64,000 nucleotides of DNA from NCBI GenBank assembly GCA_003215415.1, contig QCKK01000004.1, positions 1 to 64,000 of the forward strand, in the 5' to 3' direction. Shown here piece after piece: positions 9,776 to 20,503 of the stretch. How positions within the stretch are numbered: the stretch's first letter is position 1; the number at the start of each line of letters is the position of its first letter. This DNA is from Prochlorococcus sp. AG-409-N21 (GTDB lineage Bacteria > Cyanobacteriota > Cyanobacteriia > PCC-6307 > Cyanobiaceae). The translations under genes were made by a program, and so were the position numbers. Below the pieces are notes generated by a model. It was not told where the DNA came from. It made no database searches and saw nothing but the letters and a program-made list of their open reading frames with translations.

Positions 9776-9841
9776 GAGAAATGAAGTACAGAAAGTTTCT
9801 TAATGGTAAAAACAAGTAAGACTAGTCTTGAGAGTAAGACA

Positions 9842-11920
9842 TCAACTGCCACTTATATAGTGATGAAGCCTCCAAGCATCTTCATCTCTACCAAGGATAT
9901 ATCTAACAGAAAGAGTAGGAATAGAAGTTTCAGAGAGTATGTCCCCAAAAGAATTTATTCTTTTATCTCGATAGGATAATTTCGCTTTAATTTCTATTCT
10001 ATTAGAGTTTCTGCTTGCTACTTTGATGGAAATTATTTTTGCATCAATTATTTGGCTTTCACCCAAAGAACGATCTTTAGACCTCTCTTTCAAAACTAGT
10101 TCCATCAGAGGCTTCCTAGCTAATCCACTCAAAATATCATTAGTGCCACCAGCCAAAATATCTGCCTTTGATGTTAGCCAAGCCTCCAATAATGCATTCA
10201 ACTGATCCTTGCTAGGATTTTCAGAAATCAAAGGAACTATCTCATACAAATCAAATAGCTTTTTATTATTTTCAAAATTAACATTTTCTTCTGAAATCTC
10301 TTTTAAATCAGTTTCAGCATCAGCACTAGTAACATCATCAATTATTTCCTCTGCTTGATCCTCATCATTAGAGAGTAGTGATCTTTGGTTATATATAATA
10401 CCAGCATAGGTAGCCCCAAAAATGATAGTGATTCCAATAATTAATTTAAAAACAAATCTTTTAGGGATTGAAGAAAAAGGTCTAATTAGACCAGACAAGC
10501 CAATTAAGCTCCACAAATAGAATAAGCCTTTTGTGCTTTCAATATCTGGTTCATTTTCATTTTTATTTTCTAATTGACTGATGTCTTCCAATTCATCAGT
10601 ATCTTGTGATTCATTTGATTGCTCCTGAGATGCAAAAATTTTATCGGGTTGAGGGTCTAATGATTCTTGATTATCAGAATTTTTTTCTGAAGGTTTAGAT
10701 GAGATGAAAGAAAAGCTTGCCTTTGCAAAACCAAATGCACCCTTTCTATCAAGGTTCTCTACAAAAGACTGGACATCTCTATCAGCGAACCATGCTTCTA
10801 AATCAACCACTTCAGAATCAACATCTCTGTAACCAGGCAATACATCCCGTCTCAACCAATCACAACAATAGTCACATAAAGCAGCAAGAGTTTCTGCAGG
10901 ATAATTATCAAGCCAAAGCTTAAGTTCTGGATCAGGGCTACTCAAAAACTTCTTCTGTGCAAGTTCAACGTCTGCGAGCAGAAGGTCTAAACAACCTAAT
11001 AAAGGAGAATAATCAAGCTCTTTTGATTTTATGCTTTTTAGATTCTGTCTTGCAGTTTGAATTCTTTCAGGCTTTCTTCGAGAATAACCATCTGCAACTA
11101 AAGAAATTACACCTAAGAATCCAGCGTCAATAGAGCCTTGTTTTTGCCAACGTGTAAAGAGATCTATTTGTTCTTGAACAGTTAAGAATTTACGAATCTG
11201 TTGAAAGAAAAGCTCAAAATCAACTTGATCAAGACCTCCGTTCTTTTGTTTTCCGCCTAATCCTTCTAGTCCTCCTCTTTGAATAACAAAATTATCAAGC
11301 AATCTTATGCCTTCTTGACGTGAAGACTGCTCACTTAAATCGCGGCTAAGCAAGTCGAGGATGCGATATGGCAATAACTGGTCAAGTTCTTTGACTAAAT
11401 CTGCACGTTGTTCAGGCAATTTGCCCATTCGCTGAAGCAACTTAATCCCTTCTTGCAAAAGGGCTGCAGAAGATTCATAGCGCCTTTGCTCCTGTTCTTG
11501 TAAAGCAGCTGACTTGCAAGAAAGAGCAGCTAAAAGAGTTAAATCCGCCTCTCTCCCACTCCCGAGCGCTGGAGCCTGTGGAGGCTGTAAAGCTTTACAA
11601 GCAAGAAAAAAAGCTTCTTGAGCAGCATCCGCCTCCCACAACAAAACAAGTCCAGCAACTTCTCTACTGGAAGCCAACTCCAAACCAGTTGCTCCACTTA
11701 ATAGAGCAGTTTCATATTCTTGTCTTCGAGGCAAGTCTGTTAACAGATCAGCTGAAAGCCTCAAAAGCTCTGCTCGTTTAGCAAGCGTCTCATTGGTAAA
11801 CCCTTCATCAGGCAAGCGATCAAGCCGCAATTCCAAATTACGAAGTATCGCCTCTGCTTCAGCAGCTGGACTTACTCCAATCAAGCGAAAATGATCAATC
11901 GGCAGTTCCACTAAACCCAA
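9842..11920 (-). CDS. ftn2: Cyanobacterial cell division protein Ftn2/ZipN (ARC6 homologue)
   Basis: DnaJ-like N-terminus [53 protein letters not shown], single TM, C-terminal IMS-like domain ending [20 protein letters not shown]. Confidence 0.85.
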   Translation of the reverse strand: MGLVELPIDHFRLIGVSPAAEAEAILRNLELRLDRLPDEGFTNETLAKRAELLRLSADLLTDLPRRQEYETALLSGATGLELASSREVAGLVLLWEADAAQEAFFLACKALQPPQAPALGSGREADLTLLAALSCKSAALQEQEQRRYESSAALLQEGIKLLQRMGKLPEQRADLVKELDQLLPYRILDLLSRDLSEQSSRQEGIRLLDNFVIQRGGLEGLGGKQKNGGLDQVDFELFFQQIRKFLTVQEQIDLFTRWQKQGSIDAGFLGVISLVADGYSRRKPERIQTARQNLKSIKSKELDYSPLLGCLDLLLADVELAQKKFLSSPDPELKLWLDNYPAETLAALCDYCCDWLRRDVLPGYRDVDSEVVDLEAWFADRDVQSFVENLDRKGAFGFAKASFSFISSKPSEKNSDNQESLDPQPDKIFASQEQSNESQDTDELEDISQLENKNENEPDIESTKGLFYLWSLIGLSGLIRPFSSIPKRFVFKLIIGITIIFGATYAGIIYNQRSLLSNDEDQAEEIIDDVTSADAETDLKEISEENVNFENNKKLFDLYEIVPLISENPSKDQLNALLEAWLTSKADILAGGTNDILSGLARKPLMELVLKERSKDRSLGESQIIDAKIISIKVASRNSNRIEIKAKLSYRDKRINSFGDILSETSIPTLSVRYILGRDEDAWRLHHYISGS

Positions 11921-12033
11921 TTAGCCATTGGCATAAAACTCTAGGCATCAGAAGGGGTTCTGCCCATTGTTTTGCACAGGATCTTACAGTCGTAACACGA
12001 CAGCCAATTTACAAGGCACCAGAGGAAATTTTA

Positions 12034-13107
12034 ATGACATCAAGTGAAGCCATGAAAACAGAGCCCCAAGCCAGTCAACATGCTGAGCGTCTTTCAAAAA
12101 TAATCTCTTCTAGTCCTGCTGATCTAGATCGAGATACAGGTCTGATGCTCTTTCGTGACATGACCCTTGGAAGACGTTTTGAAGATAAATGTGCAGAAAT
12201 GTATTACCGGGGGAAAATGTTTGGATTTGTTCACTTGTACAACGGTCAAGAAGCCATTAGCTCAGGGGTGATAGGAGCCATGAGGAAAAAACATGACTGG
12301 TTTTGCAGCACTTATAGAGATCATGTGCATGCTCTAAGTGCAGGAGTGCCCGCCAGAGAAGTAATGAGTGAACTATTTGGCAAAGAAACAGGCTGCAGCA
12401 AAGGCAGGGGAGGATCAATGCATCTTTTTTCTAAGGAACATCATTTATTAGGGGGATATGCATTCATTGGTGAAGGAATACCTGTTGCACTAGGAGCAGC
12501 ATTCACAAGTCGCTACAAACGGGATGCAATTGGAGATATCGAAAGTGACTCTGTAACAGCAGCTTTCTTTGGTGATGGAACTTGTAATAACGGTCAATTT
12601 TTTGAGTGCATGAATATGGCGCAGCTATGGAAACTACCAATATTGTTTGTTGTTGAAAACAACAAATGGGCAATTGGGATGGCCCACGATCGAGCCACAA
12701 GCGAACCAGAAATCTGGAGGAAAGCTGCATCCTTTGGGATGGCAGGTGAGGAGGTGGACGGAATGAATGTAATGTCAGTAAGAGGTGCTGCTCTAAGAGC
12801 AATAGAACGAGCTAGGGCAGGCGAAGGACCAACTCTTATTGAATGTCTTACTTACAGATTTAGAGGCCACTCTCTAGCTGATCCCGACGAACTTCGCAGT
12901 GAGGAAGAAAAAAGCTTTTGGGCTAAACGAGATCCTCTAAATAAACTCAAAGAAGATTTGACCGACAAAAATTTGGCAACTATTGATGAGCTTCGCACAA
13001 TAGAGAAAGAAATTGACGAAGAAATAATAGATGCAGTTGAATTTGCTTTAGACGCACCTGAACCAGATCCATCAGAACTTACACGCTATATATGGGCTGA
13101 GGACTAA
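12034..13107 (+). CDS. pdhA: Pyruvate dehydrogenase E1 component alpha subunit
   Basis: [76 protein letters not shown]. Confidence 0.95.
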   Translation: MTSSEAMKTEPQASQHAERLSKIISSSPADLDRDTGLMLFRDMTLGRRFEDKCAEMYYRGKMFGFVHLYNGQEAISSGVIGAMRKKHDWFCSTYRDHVHALSAGVPAREVMSELFGKETGCSKGRGGSMHLFSKEHHLLGGYAFIGEGIPVALGAAFTSRYKRDAIGDIESDSVTAAFFGDGTCNNGQFFECMNMAQLWKLPILFVVENNKWAIGMAHDRATSEPEIWRKAASFGMAGEEVDGMNVMSVRGAALRAIERARAGEGPTLIECLTYRFRGHSLADPDELRSEEEKSFWAKRDPLNKLKEDLTDKNLATIDELRTIEKEIDEEIIDAVEFALDAPEPDPSELTRYIWAED

Positions 13108-13156
13108 TTCAAACATTTAAATATCATTTAAGATAGAAAAAATGGAAATTAATGAA

Positions 13157-14161
13157 TTAAATTCCGCTTGGCAATTTCCTAGTTAAGTTTCTCAATTTTC
13201 TCAACGCCTTTAATTCAACTTGGCGCACTCTCTCTCTAGAGACTTCTAATAAACGACCTATCTCAGCAAGAGTGTGACGCTCATTCCCCTCTAATCCAAA
13301 ACGCAATCTAAGAACATGTTGTTCTTGCTCACTCAAATGACTTAGCCATCTGCCAAGTTGTTCATGATGAATTCGTTGTTCAACCTTGTCTAAGGGTTCC
13401 TCATGGTTTGCATCGGCAATTAAATCACCAAGGAAACTCCTACCTTCTTCCCCATTAACTGGAGCATCTAAGCTGCTCGTAGTCAAAGCTTGACGCAAAA
13501 GAGAATCAAGCTCTTCAAGAGGCATATCTAATGCTTCAGCAATTTCAAAACGACTTGGCATAGCACCTAATTTGTGAGCCAAATCAAGACTTACTTTCCT
13601 AATAGTTGTAAGCCTTTCACTCAAATGCACTGGTAAGCGAATGGTTCTCGATTGACAAGCAATTGCTCTTGTCATGCTCTGACGAATCCACCAAAAAGCA
13701 TATGTAGAAAACTTGTATCCACGAGTAGGGTCAAATTTTTCTACAGCTCTTTCTAATCCAAGTGAACCTTCTTGAATCAAGTCAAGGAGTTCAAGTCCTT
13801 TGCCTTGATATTTTTTCGCCACACTTACAACCAAGCGAAGATTGGCTTTCATCATTCTTTCCTTGGCCCTACGCCCAATCCGGACCATGCGGCGCTGATG
13901 AGAAGTCAACTTCTCATGCTTTTCTCCTATCAATCCATCTTCCGTCAAGCTCATCATTGTCTGAACCTGATTACCGAGCTCAATCTCTTCAGCTGGAGTC
14001 AACAAAGGAATCCGACCAATAGTCGAGAGATACCAACTAATTGGATCACTGCTCCGACGACGCTGTGATTCTGAAGGCTTGGAAGCTGAAGGCTTGGAAG
14101 CTGAAGGCTTGGAAGCTGAAGGCTTGGAAGCTGAAGGTTTGGAAACTGCGGAGGAAACCAT
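13157..14161 (-). CDS. RNA polymerase sigma-70 family (RpoD-like, group 2) sigma factor
   Basis: DPISWYLSTIGRIPLLTPAEEIELG, NLRLVVSVAKKYQGKGLELLDLIQEGSLGLERAVEKFDPTRGYKFSTYAFWWIRQSMTRAI, HTH VSRERVRQVELKALRKLR. Confidence 0.93.
   Translation of the reverse strand: MVSSAVSKPSASKPSASKPSASKPSASKPSESQRRRSSDPISWYLSTIGRIPLLTPAEEIELGNQVQTMMSLTEDGLIGEKHEKLTSHQRRMVRIGRRAKERMMKANLRLVVSVAKKYQGKGLELLDLIQEGSLGLERAVEKFDPTRGYKFSTYAFWWIRQSMTRAIACQSRTIRLPVHLSERLTTIRKVSLDLAHKLGAMPSRFEIAEALDMPLEELDSLLRQALTTSSLDAPVNGEEGRSFLGDLIADANHEEPLDKVEQRIHHEQLGRWLSHLSEQEQHVLRLRFGLEGNERHTLAEIGRLLEVSRERVRQVELKALRKLRNLTRKLPSGI
14071..14145 (-). repeat. 15-bp tandem repeat (4 perfect + 1 variant copies) coding for SKPSA repeats
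   Basis: CTGAAGGCTTGGAAG x4 then CTGAAGGTTTGGAAA on plus strand. Confidence 0.95.
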
Positions 14162-14308
14162 GTTGTCTATAACCCCTCTAACTGGAGAAGAACTTTCCTA
14201 CAGAAATCGCAAAAGTGCTGCTTGCTTCAAAAACCTTTCAGATTCGTGCAAGGAAATCTACACATTTCAGTTAAAAAAACCTCATTTAGAACAGATCGAC
14301 GTTTTGAT

Positions 14309-15835
14309 CTATACACCCTTGGCCTGCATAGATCGCGTCAAAGCTTCTAAAGATTTTGCAATGCAGGAAGCTGAGCTTCCTTGCTGACATAGTCGCGCAG
14401 CCTCTGAATGCATAAACGCGGCTAATGCAAGTAATTCACCATTGCATGGTTTTGAAGAGGACATTCCTATTGATCCAATACCAGCTGAATATCCTGCCAA
14501 TAAGTCACCAAAACCAGCACGAGCCACCCAAGGGATAGTTTCTCCCAACTGCCATATTTCTCCCAAAGGATCAGCAACAACACTATGAGCCCCTTTAAGC
14601 AATACAGAAGCCCCTGTCAATCTTGCTGCTTGTGCAGCAGCTTTAAGAGGCTCAGAAGAATCAATTTCAGGGAACAATCTTCTGAACTCTTCTAAATGCG
14701 GCGTAAGCCAAGTAGGACCATTCCTCAATTTCAACCATCTCCATCCTTTTTCTGAGATCGCAAGCCGATTAAGACCATCAGCATCCAATACCAATAGGCC
14801 TTCGAAACTCCCTAATTTCTTTGAAGCAATAGACCAAGAATCATTGGAATTACCCAATCCGGGTCCTATCAAGAGGGAATCAAAGCGACTTAGATCCTCC
14901 TTCTCGATCCAATCTCCAAAATCCATTGAAAGTTCTTCGGAATGACCCGAAAAAGAACCAAAAATGACTTCTGGAACTAATTGCCACAAATTATCGGCAA
15001 GATCCTTTGCCAAGGCTGCGTGAATACAACCAGCGCCACTAGCCAAAACGCCCTTCAAGGCAAGGAAAGCGGCTCCTCTATAACGCTTGCTACCAGCAAC
15101 CACGAGTACTTTCCCTCTCTCATATTTCATTGCATTAATAGGGGAATTAGGCCAAGGAACTGTTTTCAAATCTTTTGGCCAAATCACTCTTGGAAGATCT
15201 GAGCAGAATCGTTCTAAAAGGAATTTCGGGAAACCCATTTCCACTCTTTGCAACTTGCCAACATTGCGATAGGCAAGATCTTGTAAAAGACCTGTTTTAA
15301 AAAAGCCTGCTGTCAAAGTGGAACGAGCTACAGCAACTCCCTCGCATAATGACCTGCCTGAATCTGAGCAAATCCCAGCAGGTACATCCAAACTTATAAG
15401 TCGATCCGGCTGAAGACTTTGCCTTTCCTTTAATAACTGCTGCAGAGAATCTGGAAGTTCTCGGGTTTGGCCCAAGCCAAATAGGGCTTCAATCCAAATT
15501 GCTTTATCTGAAACATCAGGTGTTTCAACAACCTCTTTTACACCAAGCCATTTCACATTTGACAATTGATTAATTGTCAAACTTTTGGAGATTTGCAATG
15601 GGCACCAAATTCGGACTTCAATTCCTGCTAATTGCAATTCCCTGGCTAAAACAAGTCCATCACCCCCATTGTGACCAGGTCCGACCAATACAAAAGCGCC
15701 ATAATCAAATAAACCTTTTTGTTGTAATAACCATGAAGCCATAGCCTCTCCAACTTTTTCCATCAAGGCTTCAACCGAGAATCCACTTGCCAACATTTCC
15801 TCTTCTAAAGCCAACATCTGTGAGGCTGTAACCAT
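14309..15835 (-). CDS. nnrD: Bifunctional NAD(P)H-hydrate epimerase / dehydratase (YjeF family)
   Basis: VTASQMLALEEEMLASG, VGPGHNGGDGLVLARELQLAG, VVAGSKRYRGAAFLA, LIGPGLG, VLDADGLN, AGFGDLLAGYSAG. ORF extends to 15931 but ATG at 15835 avoids overlap with mnmA. Confidence 0.9.
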   Translation of the reverse strand: MVTASQMLALEEEMLASGFSVEALMEKVGEAMASWLLQQKGLFDYGAFVLVGPGHNGGDGLVLARELQLAGIEVRIWCPLQISKSLTINQLSNVKWLGVKEVVETPDVSDKAIWIEALFGLGQTRELPDSLQQLLKERQSLQPDRLISLDVPAGICSDSGRSLCEGVAVARSTLTAGFFKTGLLQDLAYRNVGKLQRVEMGFPKFLLERFCSDLPRVIWPKDLKTVPWPNSPINAMKYERGKVLVVAGSKRYRGAAFLALKGVLASGAGCIHAALAKDLADNLWQLVPEVIFGSFSGHSEELSMDFGDWIEKEDLSRFDSLLIGPGLGNSNDSWSIASKKLGSFEGLLVLDADGLNRLAISEKGWRWLKLRNGPTWLTPHLEEFRRLFPEIDSSEPLKAAAQAARLTGASVLLKGAHSVVADPLGEIWQLGETIPWVARAGFGDLLAGYSAGIGSIGMSSSKPCNGELLALAAFMHSEAARLCQQGSSASCIAKSLEALTRSMQAKGV

Positions 15836-15919
15836 TAGGTGGTCAGAATCAAATGGTGGCCAAGACAAGGAAAATCCTCCAAAAAACCCCTCTAAGGAGA
15901 TAGCACTGAGGTAATACCT

Positions 15920-17146
15920 ATGCAGCCTCAATCAAAAAATTCAACAATCAAGGCAACAAATTCATCTGCCACTAAGGCCGGTAAAGAGGCCATAAAACTC
16001 TTGCGTAATTGGCCTGGCAAGCACAACGTTGCTGTTGGCCTTTCTGGAGGCGTGGATAGCTCTCTCACTGCTGCTCTTTTAATTGAAGCTGGTTGGGATG
16101 TAGAAGGTTTAACTCTTTGGATAATGAGCGGGAAAGGCAGTTGCTGTTCCGAAGGATTGATAGATGCTGCAGGAATTTGCGAACAACTTGGAATCACTCA
16201 TCACATAGTTGATACCAGATCAAAATTTAACGAAGAGATCGTAGAAAGATTAATTAATGGGTATCAAGAAGGATTAACGCCTTTGCCATGTTCACGGTGC
16301 AACAGATCAGTAAAGTTTTCAACAATGCTGAACTGGGCAAAAGAAAAAAGGCAAATAGATCTTTTAGCAACAGGACACTATGCTCGAATCAGGCATAAAG
16401 AAGACATTATTAATGAATACCCAGCTCAAAATAAACGACTTAAAAAATACAACCTTCTCAGAGGTCTTGATAAGAATAAAGATCAAAGTTATTTCTTATA
16501 TGATCTTCCTCAAGAAGTTCTTTCAAAAGTAATTTTTCCTTTGGGAGAATTAACAAAATCGGATACAAGATATGAAGCCCTTAAATACAATCTAAGCACT
16601 GCAAAAAAACCTGAGAGCCAAGACTTGTGTCTTGCTGAGCATCATGGGTCAATGAAGGCATTTCTTGATAATTATATAAAGCCAAAACAAGGAGATATTG
16701 TACTTAAAGATGGAACATTTCTAGGTAAACATTATGGCATTCAGAATTTTACAATTGGACAAAGAAAAGGTTTAGGTGTTTCCTGGAGAGAGCCTCTGCA
16801 TGTAGTAAAGATTGATTCAGAATCAAATCTTATTGTTGTCGCACCCAGATCAGATTCTGGTCAATCAGATTGCATAGTAGGTAAAGTAAACTGGGCATCA
16901 ATCCTTCCCCCAGAAGAGCAGATAAATGTAGAGGTTCAAATTCGCTATAGAAGCAATCCTGTCAAAGCAAAACTAACACCAATAACACCTACAGATATTG
17001 ACATTGCGGACGGAAGACCTTATAGATGTCAACTAATATTCAAAGAAAAACAGTTCTCTATCACGCCAGGTCAAGCAGCTGTATTCTATGCAGGAGAACT
17101 ACTTTTAGGAGGTGGAATAATTGAGAAACGACAAACAAATCAATAA
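15920..17146 (+). CDS. mnmA: tRNA-specific 2-thiouridylase MnmA
   Basis: [50 protein letters not shown]. Confidence 0.95.
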   Translation: MQPQSKNSTIKATNSSATKAGKEAIKLLRNWPGKHNVAVGLSGGVDSSLTAALLIEAGWDVEGLTLWIMSGKGSCCSEGLIDAAGICEQLGITHHIVDTRSKFNEEIVERLINGYQEGLTPLPCSRCNRSVKFSTMLNWAKEKRQIDLLATGHYARIRHKEDIINEYPAQNKRLKKYNLLRGLDKNKDQSYFLYDLPQEVLSKVIFPLGELTKSDTRYEALKYNLSTAKKPESQDLCLAEHHGSMKAFLDNYIKPKQGDIVLKDGTFLGKHYGIQNFTIGQRKGLGVSWREPLHVVKIDSESNLIVVAPRSDSGQSDCIVGKVNWASILPPEEQINVEVQIRYRSNPVKAKLTPITPTDIDIADGRPYRCQLIFKEKQFSITPGQAAVFYAGELLLGGGIIEKRQTNQ

Positions 17147-17179
17147 TCTATTCCTTGAATAAATCAAAATAAATTTTAG

Positions 17180-18667
17180 TCAATTTTTAAAATTAGATTT
17201 TAAAAACAAGCCTACTATTCCACCCATTAGAAATATAAATAAAGGAATCTCACCCCACAAAATATACCCTGTTTTTCCCTTATGAAAATGAAGATCAGCC
17301 GCTCCAACACCTTGGATAAATGGCGAGAGCAAACTTTGCTCTTTCCCTGTCTCTAAAATCAATGAAGAAGGTCCTGTATTGGTTGAAGCAATTAAATTTC
17401 TTGATGTTTCAATACTCCTTAATTGAGCTAAGGCTAAAAATTGTCGTTGAAGAGATATTGGATATGGGTCAAGATTGGCAATCACCAAAATCCACTCTGC
17501 ACCTGCCCTAACAGCGTTCGCCAAAGCATATCCATCACTCAACTCATAACAAATAGCTACTGCCGCTGAAGGACCAGACCATTCCAACAATCGTGAAGGC
17601 GCACCTGGCTGGATTCCGCCAACAGCAGATAAACCACGAAACGCATTTTGAGGAAGAAAAGGTATCCATTCTCCGAGAGGCACCAAACGATTCTTATCAA
17701 GTGCTTTAGAAAAAGAGCTTTCACCATGGTTAAAGACAAGAAGCGAGCTTCTTTGCTGGCCTCTTACCCAACGAAAGCCACCTGACAAAAAAGGAATGGG
17801 AGCAGGGGAAAGCAAATCCTCTGGGGAACTAATTGTTCCTTCAGGGGCAATCAACAATGAGGCATCTAGACTTAGGGCGTTTTGAAAAGATTTCTGAATA
17901 GCCTGTGGCAATTGAGTCTTTTCTTTTTCTAAAAACTTTTCTCTAATAGGGATAGAAGACTGCCAAGTGGCTATGCGAATAGATTGATCGGAATGTGAAG
18001 AGCGCAGCAATAGCCAGCCCGAAAAATGTGCCAAGGAAATAGTTAATACCCCTAACACAGCTAATTGTTTCCAGTTTGTTCCTCTAACAAAAGCAGTAAA
18101 GGTGATACATAGCCACCAACCAACCAGCAACTGAAAACTAGCCAAACCTCCTTCTCCAAACCATCGAGCCAAACCTGCCAAGAATCGGTCATCTGGCAAA
18201 AGACTTCCTCCCAATCCTATCCAAAACAAAGGAGAATGAGCCAAGATAACTTCACTTAATCCCCATATACAAGACAGAATAACTACATGTGAAAAGGGAT
18301 ATGTGTATCCTCTATTATCATCTGAAGCAAAAGATAGGAAGTTTCCTATCAAAGCCCAAAGAGCAACAAGTAAGCCAGAAATAAAACTACAAAAAAGTAA
18401 TATTGCTACTGCTATGAGAAGACTTAAAGGAGAAGGTATGCCAATCCAATCGAGAGGGTGAAGAGCCAAAAGCCATCGATGACTTATAAGAATGGCAATA
18501 GCCCCCCAAAAGAAAGCAGCCAAAGGCTTTCTGCTTGCAGACCAAAGCAACGCAAGAGCAGGAGACATAATCACTAAGCCACCATGGCCTAATCCAATAC
18601 CAGCCAAAAGCCCGCCTAAAGCTCCTTTCAAAAGCGCTCTAGATCCTTCTCTATGGCTCCTCAACAT
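17180..18667 (-). CDS. lnt: Apolipoprotein N-acyltransferase
   Basis: Multiple TM segments then CN-hydrolase domain; APEGTI, NRLVPLGEWIPFL, AICYELSDG, SIETSRNLIASTNTGPS. Confidence 0.85.
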   Translation of the reverse strand: MLRSHREGSRALLKGALGGLLAGIGLGHGGLVIMSPALALLWSASRKPLAAFFWGAIAILISHRWLLALHPLDWIGIPSPLSLLIAVAILLFCSFISGLLVALWALIGNFLSFASDDNRGYTYPFSHVVILSCIWGLSEVILAHSPLFWIGLGGSLLPDDRFLAGLARWFGEGGLASFQLLVGWWLCITFTAFVRGTNWKQLAVLGVLTISLAHFSGWLLLRSSHSDQSIRIATWQSSIPIREKFLEKEKTQLPQAIQKSFQNALSLDASLLIAPEGTISSPEDLLSPAPIPFLSGGFRWVRGQQRSSLLVFNHGESSFSKALDKNRLVPLGEWIPFLPQNAFRGLSAVGGIQPGAPSRLLEWSGPSAAVAICYELSDGYALANAVRAGAEWILVIANLDPYPISLQRQFLALAQLRSIETSRNLIASTNTGPSSLILETGKEQSLLSPFIQGVGAADLHFHKGKTGYILWGEIPLFIFLMGGIVGLFLKSNFKN

Positions 18668-18829
18668 AAGGCTCTTATAAAAACAATCATTAAGTCGAAC
18701 AGTCGAAAAAACAATTAAAAGGAATTCATGATTAAGTCAATCCATGAATATTTAATCAAAATAGGATATTAGAAATATCTATATGGAAACATTTTATTAA
18801 ATACAATCCCTAAAAAACAACGCCTGACA

Positions 18830-18913
18830 ATGAACAGGAAGAAATTTGTTTTGCTCTTGAAATTATTAGAAGTAAAAATCTGCTTGAGATTAGTTGAGAA
18901 GCTGCCACAATGA
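18830..18913 (+). CDS. Candidate 27-aa small ORF upstream of FKBP
   Basis: MNRKKFVLLLKLLEVKICLRLVEKLPQ; stop overlaps the ATG of a 9-codon ORF (ATGA) whose stop overlaps the FKBP TTG start (TTGA). Confidence 0.25.
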   Translation: MNRKKFVLLLKLLEVKICLRLVEKLPQ

Positions 18914-18935
18914 AGAAAATTGATCTTTCTCAGTC

Positions 18936-19544
18936 TTGAAGGAAATCCTAATCAGTTTCACTATTTTCATTTCCTGCCTGGTCTTAGCAGTTGCCAGTCA
19001 GATCATCTCTCCTTCAGTCAGGGTAGAGGCGACCAATGTTGAATCAGCCATACAAGCTGGATTAACTGCTTCTAAAACCTCCATCGCCTCACAAAATCCT
19101 CTTGAACTAGATCCCGAAGATCCAAACCCTATTTTATTTGTAATGGCTTCAGAAAAAATTCCATCAAACTCTGCCTCCACTCTTGGTAACCCAATGGATT
19201 CAAAAACCTCAAGGACAACTCAAAGTGGTCTAACTATTACTGATCTAGTTATTGGAGATGGAGCAGAAGCCAAACCAGGGCAAAATGTTTCAGTCAATTA
19301 TCGAGGGACACTTGAGGATGGGAAGGAATTTGACAGCAGCTATAACCGCGGACCTTTTCCTTTCCCACTTGGTGCAGGGAGAGTTATAAAAGGCTGGGAT
19401 GAAGGAGTAGCAGGCATGAAAGTAGGCGGGAAGCGCAAATTAGTTATTCCACCAGAACTTGGATATGGAAGTAGAGGAGCAGGCGGAGTAATTCCTGCTA
19501 ATGCAACCTTGATTTTTGAAGTAGAGCTTCTTGAGGTGAATTAA
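18936..19544 (+). CDS. FKBP-type peptidyl-prolyl cis-trans isomerase
   Basis: VSVNYRGTLEDGKEFDSSYNRGPFPFPLGAGRVIKGWDEGVAGMKVGGKRKLVIPPELGYGSRGAGGVIPANATLIFEVELL; TTG start, signal peptide-like N-terminus. Confidence 0.93.
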   Translation: MKEILISFTIFISCLVLAVASQIISPSVRVEATNVESAIQAGLTASKTSIASQNPLELDPEDPNPILFVMASEKIPSNSASTLGNPMDSKTSRTTQSGLTITDLVIGDGAEAKPGQNVSVNYRGTLEDGKEFDSSYNRGPFPFPLGAGRVIKGWDEGVAGMKVGGKRKLVIPPELGYGSRGAGGVIPANATLIFEVELLEVN

Positions 19545-19623
19545 CAATTTTGTTTTATGGATTCCTCCCCATATTGGGAGCCTCCCCGGTAAGCTATAGA
19601 TAGGATTATTTCCAATTGTCAAG

Positions 19624-20097
19624 ATGTTGCGTTCGGCAATTTCAGCACTCTTCAATAGCCTTCCGTCCAAAACAGTCGAAGCTCACTGTGATGGACCATG
19701 TGGTGTTTATGACCCGGCTTCTGCTCGTATTGCAGCTGAAGCAGTTCTTTCTATGACCAAAAAGCTTCTGGCTATGGCACCCCCTTCCGGTAACGATCCA
19801 TCAGCCTGGGCCGAATACAACAACACTTTTTCTCGTTATGTAGCTGTTAAGGAAGAACAGGCACAAGAAACCAAAGAAGAGCTCCTAATCCTTTGGACTG
19901 ATTATTTCAAACCTGAACACCTAAGTGCTTTTCCAGATCTACACGAAACATTTTGGAAAGCTGCAAAGCTATGCAGTGCATGCAAAGTAAACATTGACCA
20001 AAACAAAGCAGAGGATCTACTTAAAGCTGTAGAGAAAATCCACAAGATGTTTTGGACGTCCAAGGGCCGCTCTGACGCTTGGGTTACCGCTAGCTAA
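19624..20097 (+). CDS. sodN: Nickel superoxide dismutase
   Basis: HCDGPCGVYDPASARIAAEAVLSM nickel hook motif. Confidence 0.96.
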   Translation: MLRSAISALFNSLPSKTVEAHCDGPCGVYDPASARIAAEAVLSMTKKLLAMAPPSGNDPSAWAEYNNTFSRYVAVKEEQAQETKEELLILWTDYFKPEHLSAFPDLHETFWKAAKLCSACKVNIDQNKAEDLLKAVEKIHKMFWTSKGRSDAWVTAS

Positions 20098-20143
20098 AAA
20101 AGCAATTCAAGAAGCAAATCTTCTATCTTTAATTTTAGTTCTA

Positions 20144-20503
20144 TTGGGTTTTCGTCGTCATTGTCGTGTCGAGGGCAACTCAATGGAACCAACAATCTTA
20201 TCAGGCGACTTAGTAATTTATAGACCTATAAATTCAACAAAAAATCTTTTAAAAGAAGGATCGATTGTTGTTTTAATGCATCCCCTTAAAAACAAAACAT
20301 TAATAGTTAAAAGGATCGATTTAATTGAAAAAGATGCAATTATGCTTCTTGGAGACAATCAAAGCAGAAGTATAGACAGTAGGCAGTTTGGGCTTATTCA
20401 AAAAGAAGCAATTAAAGGAATTGTCGAGTCAATAGTCAGAACAAATTCTTCAAGCCAAAATAATATTGGAATAATTCAGAAAATTTGCCCAGATGTCTTT
20501 TGA
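20144..20503 (+). CDS. sodX: Ni-SOD maturation (S26-type) peptidase
   Basis: RRHCRVEGNSMEPTILSGDLVIYRP ... LLGDNQSRSIDSRQFGLI (signal-peptidase-like Ser/Lys signature) directly after sodN; true start may be further upstream. Confidence 0.85.
   Translation: MGFRRHCRVEGNSMEPTILSGDLVIYRPINSTKNLLKEGSIVVLMHPLKNKTLIVKRIDLIEKDAIMLLGDNQSRSIDSRQFGLIQKEAIKGIVESIVRTNSSSQNNIGIIQKICPDVF

Noticed and set aside
14071-14145. Short tandem repeats as a possible CRISPR
   Set aside because: 15-bp contiguous units without spacers, in frame within a sigma factor gene, and no cas genes.
14079-14387. Plus-strand ORF starting MEAEGLEAEGLEAEGLEAEGLE
   Set aside because: Antisense reading of the sigma-factor minisatellite, not an independent repeat protein.
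15836-15931. Extended N-terminus of the NnrD-like ORF overlapping mnmA
   Set aside because: The YjeF-like sequence begins at VTASQ after ATG 15835, so the overlap is probably an annotation artefact.
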